Part shown: one piece after another, positions 43,270 through 54,346 of the stretch
Position numbering within the stretch: position 1 is the stretch's first letter
How the letters are laid out: the number at the start of each line of letters is the position of its first letter
DNA from: Pseudomonadota bacterium
GTDB taxonomy: Bacteria > Pseudomonadota > Alphaproteobacteria > Azospirillales > Azospirillaceae
Reading direction: 5' to 3'
Assembly: GCA_023423695.1 (NCBI GenBank)
Contig: JAFAFA010000105.1
Span: 124,001 to 188,000 of the forward strand
DNA length: 64,000 nt
Program-made: the position numbers and the translations under genes
Notes under the pieces: generated by a model
Told to the model about the DNA's origin: nothing
Databases searched by the model: none
Seen by the model: the letters and a program-made list of their open reading frames with translations, nothing else

Positions 43270-44292
43270 ATGTTCATCGACAAGTTTGCCGGGATCGCTT
43301 TTGCCGTCGGTGCCTTGACCGCCTTCTCCGTCCAGGCCCAGGAAGTGAATATCTACAACTCGCGGCATTACAACACCGACCGCGCGATCTACGAAAACTT
43401 CACGAAATCGACCGGCATCAAGGTCAACATCATCGAAGGCAACCACGACGAACTGATCCAGCGGATCAAGTCGGAGGGCGCCAGCAGCCCGGCCGACCTG
43501 TTCATCACCGTGGACGCCGGCCGTCTGGCCGCCGCGGCGAAGGAGGGGCTGCTCGCCCCGGTCACCTCGCCCGCGCTCGACGCCATCAAGGTTCCGGCCA
43601 GCCTGCGCGACCCGAACGGCGCCTGGTGGGGGCTGTCCAGCCGCGCCCGCATCGTCGTCTACGCGCGTGATCGGGTGAAGCCGGACCAGATCAAGAACTA
43701 CGAAGACCTCGCCAAGCCGGAGTGGAAGGGCCGCGTCCTGACCCGCAGCGGCACCCATCCCTACAGCCTGGCCCTCACCGCCTCGATCATCGAAGCGCAG
43801 GGCGAGGAGAAGACCGAGGAGTGGGTGAAGGGGCTGGTCGCCAACCTCGCCCGTCAGCCGCAGGGCGGCGACACCGACCAGATCAAGGCGGTCGCCGTGG
43901 GCGAGGGCGATGTCGCCATCGCCAACACCTATTACGTCGGCAAGCTGATCACCTCGGCCAAGCAGGAGGACCGCGAGGTCGCCGCCAAGATCGGCGTGAT
44001 CTTCCCCAACCAGGACAACCGCGGGACCCATGTGAACCTCAGCGGCGCCGGCGTGGTGAAGACCTCCAAGAACCAGGAGAACGCCCGCAAGCTGCTGGAA
44101 TATCTGCTGAGCCCCGAGGCGCAGCGGCTGTTCGCCGACGGCAACATGGAGTATCCGGTGAACCCGGCCGTCCAGCCCCATCCGGAGCTGGTGAAGCTCG
44201 GCACCTTCAAGGCCGCCGACGTCAACGCCGCCGCCTTCGCCGCCTACACCCCGCAGGCGCTGCGCATCATGGACCGTGCCGGCTGGAAGTAA
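43270..44292 (+). CDS. fbpA: periplasmic ferric-iron-binding protein of an Fbp/Fut-type ABC transporter
   Basis: A 340-residue binding protein with a signal peptide (FAGIAFAVGALTAFSVQAQ, cut near residue 23). Mature sequence opens EVNIYNSRHYNTDRAIYENF, typical of FbpA/FutA, then DLFITVDAGRLAAAAKEGLL, GAWWGLSSRARIVVYARDRV and the metal-binding tyrosine pair in NTYYVGKL. It binds Fe(III) in the periplasm for import. The ATPase gene follows after 1 bp; the permease is not adjacent but lies at 50,533-52,206 on the other strand. Fur-like boxes precede it. Confidence 0.93.
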   Translation: MFIDKFAGIAFAVGALTAFSVQAQEVNIYNSRHYNTDRAIYENFTKSTGIKVNIIEGNHDELIQRIKSEGASSPADLFITVDAGRLAAAAKEGLLAPVTSPALDAIKVPASLRDPNGAWWGLSSRARIVVYARDRVKPDQIKNYEDLAKPEWKGRVLTRSGTHPYSLALTASIIEAQGEEKTEEWVKGLVANLARQPQGGDTDQIKAVAVGEGDVAIANTYYVGKLITSAKQEDREVAAKIGVIFPNQDNRGTHVNLSGAGVVKTSKNQENARKLLEYLLSPEAQRLFADGNMEYPVNPAVQPHPELVKLGTFKAADVNAAAFAAYTPQALRIMDRAGWK

Positions 44293-44293
44293 G

Positions 44294-45382
44294 ATGACCG
44301 ACGCCCCGTTCACCGCGAAATCGTCCGTCCCCTCTCCTTCGTCTGTCGTCCTGACGGGCATCACCCACCGTTACGGGCCGCTGACCGCCGTCGACGACGT
44401 GTCGCTGTCGGTCGCCCCGCGGGAGGTGGTCTGCATCGTCGGCCCGTCGGGCTGCGGCAAATCGACCCTGCTGCGCCTGATCAGCGGATTGGAGACGGTC
44501 CAGGCCGGCACGATCACGGTGGACGGGGTGCCGCTCGCCACCGCCGACCGCTCCCTGCCGCCGGAAAAGCGGCCGGTCGGCATGATGTTCCAGGATTTCG
44601 CGCTGTTCCCGCACCTGACGGTGGCGGGCAACATCGCTTTCGGCCAGACCGACCGTCCGCGCGCCGAGCGCAAGCGGCGGGTGGCCGAACTGCTCGAGAC
44701 CATGGCGCTGATCCGCTACGCCGACGCCTACCCGCACACCCTGTCGGGCGGGCAGCAGCAGCGGGTGGCGCTGGCCCGCGCCATGGCGCGCGACCCCAAG
44801 GTCCTTCTGCTGGACGAACCCTTCTCCGCCCTCGACGAGCAGCTTCGCCGTTCGGTCCGGGAGGAGGTGGTGCGGATCATCCGCGCCAGCGGCATCGCCA
44901 CCATCGTCGTCACCCACGACCCGGAAGAGGCGATGGAGATGGGCAACCGCGTGGTGGTGATGGAGGCCGGGCGGATCGTCCAGGCCGACACGCCGGTGAA
45001 CCTATACCAGCGCCCGGCCAACAGCTTCGTCGCCCGCCTGTTCGGCGAGGTCAACCGCTTCGAATCGACGGTGCGCGACGGCCAGATCGTCACCCCGCTC
45101 GGCCGCATCCAGGCGCCGCACCTGCCCGGCGGGACCCGGGTGGAGGTTGCCTGCCGCGTCGAGGATCTGGAACTGGTGCCGCTCGGCGCCCGCCCGGACG
45201 CAGTGCCGGTGCGCGTCCGCCATTCCAGCTTCCTGGGGCCGGCTACGCGGGTTTGCCTGGATGTGCCGGGCGGCGTCTCCGAGATCCATGCCCGCCTGCC
45301 GGGGCATGTGGACGTGCGTGCGGGCGAGGAACTGTCGGCTGCGATGGCGGCCGAGCGGGTGATGGTATTCCCGGCGGAGTGA
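44294..45382 (+). CDS. fbpC: ABC transporter ATPase, FbpC-type (iron import)
   Basis: A 362-residue ATPase: Walker A GPSGCGKSTLLR, Q-loop MFQDFALFPHL, signature LSGGQQQRVALARAMA, Walker B VLLLDEPFSALD and His-switch VVTHDPEEAMEMG. The C-terminal TOBE-like domain (about 245-360) includes FFGEV-like LFGEVNRFES and FLGPATRVCL. It follows fbpA directly (stop TAA, ATG one base later), so both are made together. It needs the permease encoded about 5 kb away. Confidence 0.92.
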   Translation: MTDAPFTAKSSVPSPSSVVLTGITHRYGPLTAVDDVSLSVAPREVVCIVGPSGCGKSTLLRLISGLETVQAGTITVDGVPLATADRSLPPEKRPVGMMFQDFALFPHLTVAGNIAFGQTDRPRAERKRRVAELLETMALIRYADAYPHTLSGGQQQRVALARAMARDPKVLLLDEPFSALDEQLRRSVREEVVRIIRASGIATIVVTHDPEEAMEMGNRVVVMEAGRIVQADTPVNLYQRPANSFVARLFGEVNRFESTVRDGQIVTPLGRIQAPHLPGGTRVEVACRVEDLELVPLGARPDAVPVRVRHSSFLGPATRVCLDVPGGVSEIHARLPGHVDVRAGEELSAAMAAERVMVFPAE

Positions 45383-45400
45383 GGGAGTTGTCGGGGCAGG

Positions 45401-45524
45401 TGCCCCCTCCCTAACCCTCCCCCGCTTTCGCGGGAGAGGGGACTGCTGCCTCTCCTTTGCCAAACCTCACCAGGCGTTCTACCCCCTCCACCGCCAAGGG
45501 CGGGGGAGGGATGGGGAGGGGGCA
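45401..45524. repeat. GC-rich inverted-repeat element, copy C
   Basis: It starts TGCCCCCTCCCTAACCCTCC at 45,401 and ends GGATGGGGAGGGGGCA at 45,524, with inner hairpins CTCCCCCGC/GCGGGAGAG-like and CCGCCAAGGGCGGGG. Left-end sequence matches copies A and B. It sits between two convergent genes, fbpC and the ABC exporter, where it may double as a terminator. Confidence 0.75.
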
Positions 45525-45541
45525 ATCGGTGCAAGAACCCC

Positions 45542-47329
45542 TCAAGCTCCCGCCCGCACCTCATCCTCACCGAACTGCAGCCGGCACAGCCGGGCATAAG
45601 CGCCATCGGCGGCCAGCAGCGCCTCATGCGTGCCCTGTTCGATGATCCGGCCGCCGTCCATCACCACGATGCGGTCGGCGTTGCGCACGGTCGCCAGCCG
45701 GTGGGCGATCACCAGCGTCGTCCGCCCTTCCGTCAGCCGTTCCAGCGCCGCCTGCACCAGACGCTCCGACTCGCTGTCCAGCGCGCTGGTCGCCTCGTCC
45801 AGCAGCAGGATCGGCGCATCCTTCAGGAAGGCGCGGGCCAGCGCCAGCCGCTGGCGTTCGCCGCCCGACAGCTTCACGCCGCGGTCGCCGATCACCGTGT
45901 CGTAGCCCTCCGGCAGCTTCGAGACGAAGTCATGGGCGGCGGCGGCCTTGGCTGCGGCGACGATTTCGTCCATCCCGGCATCCAGCCGGCCGAAGCCGAT
46001 GTTGGCCCGCACCGTGTCGTTGAACAGCACCGTGTCCTGGCTGACGATCGACACCGTACCGCGCAGGCTGCGTAGAGTGGCGCCGCGCACGTCCTGGCCG
46101 TCGACCAGCACCTCGCCCCCCGTCACGTCGTAGAGGCGGGGGATCAGGTTGAAGACCGTCGATTTGCCGGCGCCGCTGCGTCCCACTAGCGCCACTGTGC
46201 TGCCGGCCGGCACGTCGAGGTCGATGCCCTTCAGCGTGTCGCCGCCCTCCTCATAGGAGAAGCGGACGCCGCGCATGGCGACCGCGCCCTCAGTCACCGC
46301 CAGCGGCTTGGCGTCCGGCCGCTCGAGGATGGTCGGCTGCTGGTCCAGCAGTTCGAAGATGCGCTGGGCGGCGGCCAGCCCCTCCTGCAGGGCGGCGTTC
46401 AGCGTGCCGATGGCGCGCACCGGCTGGGCCGCCATCAGCAGCGCGCCGACGAAGCCGGAAAAGGCGCCGACCGAACCCTCGCCCATCGTCATGCGGTAGC
46501 CGGCAAACGCGATCACCCCCGCCACCGCGACGCCGCCCAGCACCTCCATCATCGGGTCGATGCGCGAACGGGCGCGCACCGCCTTCATGGTCAGCTGGTA
46601 ATTCTCGTGAAAGGCGCGGCCGGCGCGGGCACGTTCGTAATCTTCCAGATTGTAGGTCTTGACCATGCGCGCGCCCGACAGGCTTTCGGTCAGCAGTGAG
46701 GTCATGTCGCCCATCTGCGCCTGGGTGTCGCGCGACACGCGGCGCAGGCGCTTGCCGATGCGCACGATCGGAACCGCGGCGATGGGATAGATGATGAAGA
46801 CGATCAGCGACAGCAGCCAGTCCAGGTAGAACATCGACCCGACCAGCGCGATCACCGTCAGGATGTCGCGCACCAGACCGGTCAGCGTGCGGGTCAGCGC
46901 GTTGCGGATCAGGTCGACGTCGTTGATGAAGCGCGAGGTCAGCGCCCCCGTCGGGGTGGCGTGCAGCTGGGCGATGTCGGCGGTCTGCAGATGCGTGAAC
47001 ATCGACAGGCGGATGTCGGCGATGACGCGCTGGACGATGTCGCTGGTCACCACGGTCTGGGTGTAGAGCGATGTGCCCTTGATCACCGTCACCGCGACGA
47101 TCGCCAAGGGGATCGCCAGCAGCATGCCGCGGTCCTGGGCGGAGAACATGGCATAGGACTGGTCGATCAGCAGCGGATAGGCGCCGGTGGTCGCTGCCAC
47201 CACCGCCATCAGCAGGAAGGACAGCATCAGCTTGCCGCGGTAGGGCCGCACCCACTCGCGCCACATCCGTGCCGCCAGCCGTTCGGTCGCCGCATCCAGG
47301 CGCAGGGGCTTGCCGCTCTTGTTCGTCAC
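45542..47329 (-). CDS. MsbA-like ABC exporter (fused membrane-ATPase)
   Basis: A 595-residue half-transporter. Residues about 30-330 hold six membrane segments (LMLSFLLMAVVAATTGAYPL onward), followed by a nucleotide-binding domain: Walker A ALVGRSGAGKST, Q-loop SIVSQDTVLFND, signature VKLSGGERQRLALARAFL, Walker B ILLLDEATSALDSESE and switch LVIAHRLATV. The architecture matches MsbA and related lipid or drug exporters that act as homodimers. No neighbouring lipid A gene supports MsbA in particular, so the substrate is open. It is convergent with fbpC. Confidence 0.9.
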   Translation of the reverse strand: MTNKSGKPLRLDAATERLAARMWREWVRPYRGKLMLSFLLMAVVAATTGAYPLLIDQSYAMFSAQDRGMLLAIPLAIVAVTVIKGTSLYTQTVVTSDIVQRVIADIRLSMFTHLQTADIAQLHATPTGALTSRFINDVDLIRNALTRTLTGLVRDILTVIALVGSMFYLDWLLSLIVFIIYPIAAVPIVRIGKRLRRVSRDTQAQMGDMTSLLTESLSGARMVKTYNLEDYERARAGRAFHENYQLTMKAVRARSRIDPMMEVLGGVAVAGVIAFAGYRMTMGEGSVGAFSGFVGALLMAAQPVRAIGTLNAALQEGLAAAQRIFELLDQQPTILERPDAKPLAVTEGAVAMRGVRFSYEEGGDTLKGIDLDVPAGSTVALVGRSGAGKSTVFNLIPRLYDVTGGEVLVDGQDVRGATLRSLRGTVSIVSQDTVLFNDTVRANIGFGRLDAGMDEIVAAAKAAAAHDFVSKLPEGYDTVIGDRGVKLSGGERQRLALARAFLKDAPILLLDEATSALDSESERLVQAALERLTEGRTTLVIAHRLATVRNADRIVVMDGGRIIEQGTHEALLAADGAYARLCRLQFGEDEVRAGA

Positions 47330-47688
47330 GGTCGCATCCGATCTCTTGTCCGTTGCGGATGGCTTAGCCCATGGGCTTCGGCTTTGTCCACCGGTCGGCG
47401 CGGCAACCCTGGCTGCGGTTTCAAGCTCCCTTCAAAGCGGTCTTGATGGGTGTCGGATTATCGGCATCGCGGATGCCCGTGCCGCCGGGGAGATCCAAAG
47501 CGGTCGGACCGGAGTTTTGCAAACGGAAAGAGCCTGCTCTGCGACAACCGCCCGGTTGCCGCATCCGCGGATAGGAGGCGGCTGGCGCATCCTGCAGCAA
47601 CTGCACGACGCGCCAGCCCCTTCGCGACCGGCCCGCGGAAATCGATACGCGAGCCGGTGCGCGGATAGCTTCGGGATGGTACTTGGCG
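47330..47688. other. intergenic region with a hairpin, no supported gene
   Basis: About 360 bp between two leftward genes. A hairpin GGCTGGCGC (47,580-47,588)/GCGCCAGCC (47,610-47,618) has an inner CTGCAG/CTGCA and may end the small lipoprotein transcript, though without a T-run. Open frames here have no ribosome site and a low-complexity Arg/Pro composition. The exporter promoter should lie in 47,340-47,450; none was resolved. Confidence 0.4.
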
Positions 47689-47871
47689 TTAGTGATCGAT
47701 GGCCGTGCCAAGCGCCGCACCGCCCAGGCCACCGATCACGGCGCCGCGGGTGCCGTCCACCGCGTAACCGCCGGCCGCGCCGGCCGCACCGCCGACCACG
47801 CCGCCAGTCGAGCAGGCGGTGAGGGAAAGAAGCGCGAACACCGCACCGATCATACGCAAACGGGACATCAT
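47689..47871 (-). CDS. small glycine-zipper lipoprotein
   Basis: A 60-residue protein with a lipoprotein signal: basic MMSRLRM start, hydrophobic core and lipobox LTAC, giving a mature peptide of about 41 residues. The mature part is Gly/Ala-rich with GxxxG-type repeats (GGVVGGAAGAAGGYAV, GAVIGGLGGAALGTAI), a glycine zipper likely to insert in or lie on a membrane. GGAGGG precedes the start. It is divergent from the larger glycine-zipper lipoprotein at 48,034. Confidence 0.8.
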   Translation of the reverse strand: MMSRLRMIGAVFALLSLTACSTGGVVGGAAGAAGGYAVDGTRGAVIGGLGGAALGTAIDH

Positions 47872-48033
47872 GCAACCCTCCTCGTGTTGACTGTTCGATG
47901 TCTAAACACGCGGAATCGCATTTTGCTTCCATCGCTCTCCGATCTTTTGGTTCTGACTCCTTGGGGGGAACCTCTTAACCCCACAAGCGTTGACCGGACT
48001 TTGACCTTTCAACGTTGATACGGGGGAACGACC

Positions 48034-48534
48034 ATGCGGCGCATCACCACCCGCCTGCGCGCAACCGCCATCGCCGCCACCGCGGCCCTGTCCCTTGCGG
48101 CCTGCCAGACCGGCAACAGCGGCGGCATCGGCGGGATGAACACCACGGAGACGGTCGGCACGCTGGGCGGCGCCGTTGCCGGCGGTCTGCTCGGCTCGCG
48201 CTTCGGCGGCGGGGCGGGCAAGCTGGCGACCACGGCCATCGGCACGCTGCTCGGCGCCTATGCCGGCCAGCAGCTGGCCCGCCACTTCAGCCCCGCCGAC
48301 CAGAATCAGGCATCGGACGCGGAGGAGCGTGCGGTCGCCAACAACCAGACCATCACCTGGAACAACCCGCAGTCCGGCAACAGCGGCACCATCCAGCCGG
48401 TGCGCACGTATCAGGGCAACAACGGCCAGACCTGCCGCGACTACAACCACACCGTGGTCATCGAGGGCAAGACCGAGGTCGCGCGCGGCACCGCCTGCCG
48501 TCAGGCTGACGGAAGCTGGAAGCTGGTGTCGTAA
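48034..48534 (+). CDS. 17-kDa surface-antigen-like outer-membrane lipoprotein
   Basis: A 166-residue lipoprotein: signal with lipobox LAAC at about 23-26 (AATAALSLAACQTGN), a glycine-zipper segment (GTLGGAVAGGLLGSRFGGGA) and a C-terminal domain with Cys pair and NGQTCRDYNHTVVIEGKTEV, ACRQADGSWKLV. This matches the rickettsial 17-kDa antigen family, common in Rhodospirillales. GGGGGAACG lies before the ATG. An inverted repeat CGTTGA/TCAACG at 47,988-48,014 lies in the divergent promoter gap. Confidence 0.9.
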   Translation: MRRITTRLRATAIAATAALSLAACQTGNSGGIGGMNTTETVGTLGGAVAGGLLGSRFGGGAGKLATTAIGTLLGAYAGQQLARHFSPADQNQASDAEERAVANNQTITWNNPQSGNSGTIQPVRTYQGNNGQTCRDYNHTVVIEGKTEVARGTACRQADGSWKLVS

Positions 48535-48653
48535 GCGTACAGCCTTTCCGAATGGCCGCCTCCGGCTTCTACGCCTTGCGGATGTGCAGGGTTGCCGTCA
48601 AAATCAAGGGGTTCCGCCAAGTGGCGGCCTGATGCCAACGGCGTGTGAGGCAT

Positions 48654-50492
48654 ATGGAGGCGGTCAGCTACATCATTCTCATCGGGTCCACGCTGCTGAT
48701 CGTCAGCGTGCTGACCAGCTACCTCGCCTTGCGCATCGGCGCTCCCCTGCTTCTGATCTTCCTCGGCATCGGCCTGCTGGCCGGGGAGGACGGCATCGGC
48801 CACATCGCCTTCAACGACGCCGGGTCCGCTTTCCTGATCGGGTCGATGGCTCTGGCGGTGATCCTGTTCGAAAGCGGGTTCGACACCAAACTCGCCAGTT
48901 ACCGCGCCGCGGCTTGGCCGGCGATGACGCTTGCGACCGTCGGCGTCGGCGTGACCACCGGCGTCGTCGGGGTGGCCGCCCATTACCTGATGAATCTTGG
49001 ATGGGGGGAGGCGCTGCTGGTCGGCGCCGCCTGCAGTTCCACCGACGCGGCTGCGGTCTTCTTCCTGCTGCGGGTCGGCGGCATCACCCTGCGCGACCGC
49101 GTGCGCTCGACGCTGGAGATCGAATCGGGCAGCAACGATCCGGTCGCCATCATGCTGACCATCCTGCTGGTGGAGGCGGCGACCCACGGGCTGGCATCCC
49201 CCGCCGCCATCGTCGGCGAACTGGTGCTGGCCTTCGCGCTGGGCGGCGTGATGGGGCTGGCGGGCGGCTGGCTGCTGGTGGCCTTCATCAACAAGGCGAA
49301 TTTCGAGACCGGGCTGAACCCGGTGGTGACGCTGACCTTCGCCCTGTTCATCTTCGCCGCCACCAACGTGCTGGGCGGCAGCGGCTATCTGGCCGTCTAT
49401 GCCGCCGGGCTCTATGCCGGGAACGTCAAGCTGCGCGGCGCGCTGGAGCTGCGGCGCTTCCATTCCGGCCTGACCTGGCTCAGCCAGATCGTCATGTTCG
49501 TCATGCTGGGGCTGCTCGCCACCCCGCGGGAGTTCGCGGGCATGCTGCTTCCGGCGCTGGGGGTGGCGCTGGTGCTGATCGTCGTCGCGCGGCCTCTGGC
49601 GGTGTGGATGTGCCTGCTGCCCTACCGCTTCTCGGTGCGGGAGACCAGCTTCATCGCCTGGGTCGGCCTGCGCGGCGCCGTCTCGCTCCTGCTGGCGCTG
49701 GTGCCGGTGCTGGGCGGGCTGGAGAACGGGCAGCTGATCTTCAACGCCGCCTTTGTCGTCGTGGTCGTCTCGCTGCTGGTTCAGGGCTGGACCATCGGCA
49801 CCATGGCCCGCGCGCTGGAGCTGATCGTCCCGCCCCGCCGCGGCCCGGTGGACCGTGTGGAGCTGGAGCTGCCCGGCAATGCCGACCAGGAGCTGGTCGC
49901 CTACACTGTCCATGGCAAGAGTCCGGCGGCGCGGGGTCAGCGCATGCCGCGCTGGGCCAAGCCGTCGCTGGTCATCCGCGCCGGCGCGGTGGTGCCGTTG
50001 CACAAGGCCAAGCCGCTGCAGCCCGGCGACCATGTCTACCTGTTCACGCCGCAGCACCGGCTGCCGCTGATCGACAAGCTCTATGGCGGAAGCCGGGCGC
50101 TCGACCAGTCCGACCGCGAGTTCTACGGCGATCTGGTACTGAGCCCCGACGCCACGGTGGAGCAGATCGCCGAGATGTACGGCCTGCCGCTGTCGCTGTC
50201 CAACGCCCGGCTGACTCTGAGCGACCTGCTGCGCAACGAGTTCGGGGGCTCCTGCGAACTGGGCGACCGGGTGCGCATGGGCGGTGTCGAGCTGATCGTC
50301 CGCGACATGGACGAGGACACCATCACCTCGGTTGGGCTGGCGCTGGAACCCGTCCGCGTCACTAGCCGCCGCCGGCCGCTCTACCAGCGTGTCGCCGACA
50401 TCGGCGGCCGGATGCACGGATGGTGGAACGAGCACGCCTTCCGCCGTTGGAAGGAGCGGGAGAAACTGCGGGCGCGGCGCCCGGCGGACTAG
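48654..50492 (+). CDS. CvrA/NhaP2-type potassium/proton antiporter
   Basis: A 612-residue CPA1 antiporter. About 12-13 membrane segments fill residues 1-395, with LAVILFESGFDTKLASYR, the ion-site region ACSSTDAAAVFFLL and EIESGSNDPVAIMLT, and WVGLRGAVSLLLALVP. A TrkA_C/RCK-C-like domain follows (about 405-485, ELPGNADQELVAYTV to YLFTPQHRLP), then a CorC_HlyC-type domain (about 505-580, YGDLVLSPDATVEQIAEMYG to VGLALEPVR). Such proteins export K+ under osmotic stress. A GTG at 48,645 is in frame; the ATG at 48,654 is preferred. Confidence 0.9.
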   Translation: MEAVSYIILIGSTLLIVSVLTSYLALRIGAPLLLIFLGIGLLAGEDGIGHIAFNDAGSAFLIGSMALAVILFESGFDTKLASYRAAAWPAMTLATVGVGVTTGVVGVAAHYLMNLGWGEALLVGAACSSTDAAAVFFLLRVGGITLRDRVRSTLEIESGSNDPVAIMLTILLVEAATHGLASPAAIVGELVLAFALGGVMGLAGGWLLVAFINKANFETGLNPVVTLTFALFIFAATNVLGGSGYLAVYAAGLYAGNVKLRGALELRRFHSGLTWLSQIVMFVMLGLLATPREFAGMLLPALGVALVLIVVARPLAVWMCLLPYRFSVRETSFIAWVGLRGAVSLLLALVPVLGGLENGQLIFNAAFVVVVVSLLVQGWTIGTMARALELIVPPRRGPVDRVELELPGNADQELVAYTVHGKSPAARGQRMPRWAKPSLVIRAGAVVPLHKAKPLQPGDHVYLFTPQHRLPLIDKLYGGSRALDQSDREFYGDLVLSPDATVEQIAEMYGLPLSLSNARLTLSDLLRNEFGGSCELGDRVRMGGVELIVRDMDEDTITSVGLALEPVRVTSRRRPLYQRVADIGGRMHGWWNEHAFRRWKEREKLRARRPAD

Positions 50493-50532
50493 CGGATCGG
50501 GGCAGAGCCGCTGCGGCCAGGCGTGAGACTGC

Positions 50533-52206
50533 TTACCCGTGGTGGCCGGGGCGCGACGAGGCGATGGTGCGGCTCAGATAGATGACCGGGGCGAGGCCGA
50601 CCAGCACGATCACCAGGGCGGGCAGGGCGGCGTCGTCCAGCCGTTCGGTGGAGGCCATGCGGAAGGCCTCGATCGCCAGCGTGTCGAAGTTGAAGGGCCG
50701 CAGGATCATCGTCGCCGGCAGCTCCTTGGTGATGTCTACGAACACCAGCATGGCGGCGCTCAGCAGGCTGGGGCGCAGCAGCGGCAGATGGACCCGGCGC
50801 AGCACCTGCAGCGGCGTGTGGCCGAGCGAACGCGCCGCGCCCTCCAGGTTCGGGCCGATCTTGGCGAAGCCGGATTCGAGCGGCCCGTAGGCCACCACGA
50901 AGAAGCGGATCAGATAGCCGTAGAGGATGCCGGCGATGGTGGCGCCGAGGACGGCGCCGACCGGCCAGCCGGTCCAGTCGCGGGTCAGACCGACGGTGAT
51001 CAGGATGCCCACCGCGATCACCGTTCCCGGTGTGGCGTAGCCGAGCGAGGCGAGCCGCGCGGCGCCGGTGGCGAGCCCGCTGCGGTCGTGGCGCACGCCA
51101 TGGATCACCATCAGCGCCACCACGACGACCAGCGCGGCACCGCTGGCGCCGAGGATGAAGGTGTTGACCGTCAGGTCGGTGAAGCGGGCGAGCGTCAGCT
51201 CCGTGCCGCCGCGCAGGATCATGCGGATCAGTACCGCGCCCGGCAACAGGAAGCCGAACAGCACCGGCGTCAGGCAGACGATCCAGGCCGCCACCGTGCC
51301 GCGGGCCGACAGGCGCGGGGCGGGCAGGGCGCGGTAGCGGCCGGTGGTCTGGTGGAAGCGCATCTTGCCGCGCGACAGCCTTTCGAGCCCGACCAGAGCC
51401 AGCACCACCAGCAGCAGCACGGCGGCCAGCTGCGCCGCCGCGGCCGGGTCGCCCAGCGCGAACCAGGTGCGGTAGATGCCGACGGTGAAGGTGTCGATGC
51501 CGAAGTAGCGCACCGCGCCGAAATCGGCCAGCGTCTCCATCAGCGCATAGCCGACGCCGGCCACCAGCGCCGGGCGCGCCAGCGGCAGCGCCACGCGGCG
51601 GAAGGCGCCGAACTGGGTGCAGCCCAGCGTGCGGCTGGCCTCCAGCACGCAGACCGACTGCTCCAGGAAGGCGGCGCGGGTCAGCACATAGACGTAAGGA
51701 TAGAGCACCGACGACAGCACCAGACCGGCGCCCCAGGCGGTGTGGATGTCCGGGAACCAGTAGTCGCCGCGCCGCCAGCCGAAGCTGGCGCGCAGGAAGG
51801 ACTGCAGCGGCCCGGCGAATTGCAGGAAGTCGGTGTAGGTGTAGGCCAGCACATAGGCCGGCATAGCCAGCGGCAGCAGCAGCACCCATTGCAGCACCCC
51901 GCGTCCGCGGAAGTCGTGCATGGTGACGGTCCAGGCGCAGGCGACGCCGGTCACCAGCGTGACCACGCCGACGATGCCCAGAAGAATCAGCGTGTTGAGG
52001 ATGTAGCCGGGAAGAACCGTCCGCGCCATGTGCCCCCACAGATCGGTGGAGACGCCGGCCGCCTGGACGAAGACGGCGAGGATCGGCAGGGCGATCAGCA
52101 ATGCGAGGATCAGGGCGAACAGTCCGGTCGGGCCGACCCGCGACCAGAGCCGGCGAGGAGAGAAGGACGGAGAGCCGGGGGACTTCGCGTCGGTCGCCAT
52201 CGCCAT
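50533..52206 (-). CDS. fbpB: ferric-iron ABC transporter permease, FbpB-type
   Basis: A 557-residue double-length permease with two homologous halves of about six membrane segments. Each has an EAA loop: LEASRTLGCTQFGAFRRVAL near 190 and EGAARSLGHTPLQVLRRVHL near 455. This duplicated layout is typical of FbpB/SfuB. It is the obvious partner of fbpA and fbpC, which lie at 43,270-45,382 on the opposite strand. ATGs at 52,206 and 52,200 are both possible. Its start is only 26 bp after the typA terminator, leaving little room for a promoter. Confidence 0.92.
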   Translation of the reverse strand: MAMATDAKSPGSPSFSPRRLWSRVGPTGLFALILALLIALPILAVFVQAAGVSTDLWGHMARTVLPGYILNTLILLGIVGVVTLVTGVACAWTVTMHDFRGRGVLQWVLLLPLAMPAYVLAYTYTDFLQFAGPLQSFLRASFGWRRGDYWFPDIHTAWGAGLVLSSVLYPYVYVLTRAAFLEQSVCVLEASRTLGCTQFGAFRRVALPLARPALVAGVGYALMETLADFGAVRYFGIDTFTVGIYRTWFALGDPAAAAQLAAVLLLVVLALVGLERLSRGKMRFHQTTGRYRALPAPRLSARGTVAAWIVCLTPVLFGFLLPGAVLIRMILRGGTELTLARFTDLTVNTFILGASGAALVVVVALMVIHGVRHDRSGLATGAARLASLGYATPGTVIAVGILITVGLTRDWTGWPVGAVLGATIAGILYGYLIRFFVVAYGPLESGFAKIGPNLEGAARSLGHTPLQVLRRVHLPLLRPSLLSAAMLVFVDITKELPATMILRPFNFDTLAIEAFRMASTERLDDAALPALVIVLVGLAPVIYLSRTIASSRPGHHG

Positions 52207-52231
52207 GCGGAAACATCCTCGCAGTGGTTCA

Positions 52232-52276
52232 AAAAGAAGGCGGCGCTTGCTCCCTGGTAGGGGGGCAAACGCCGCC
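52232..52276 (-). terminator. rho-independent terminator of typA
   Basis: On the minus strand GGCGGCG and CGCCGCC pair (plus-strand 52,239-52,245 and 52,270-52,276), extended by GCAA/TTGC pairing, and are followed by TTCTTTTT. It lies 28 bp after the typA stop. It is the best-formed terminator in this half of the window. Confidence 0.85.
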
Positions 52277-52304
52277 GGTACTCTAGCCTATATGCGAACC
52301 GTTA

Positions 52305-54131
<1,827 letters not shown>

Positions 54132-54346
54132 GGAGCCTTCGGTCTCGCAATGGCACCCCCGACACGCAGCAGCGTCATGCCACAAACAACAAAAAGGCCC
54201 GACGAAGATTGCTCCGTGGGCGCTGTCGGGGAAACTGTTGCGGCGCAATATATGGGACTGCTGCCAAAACGCAAGTCCCGTGCCCTTTGGTCTAACGCGA
54301 ATTTCCGGGATGGAGCCATGCGTGAACGCAGCCTACATTGTGGGCG

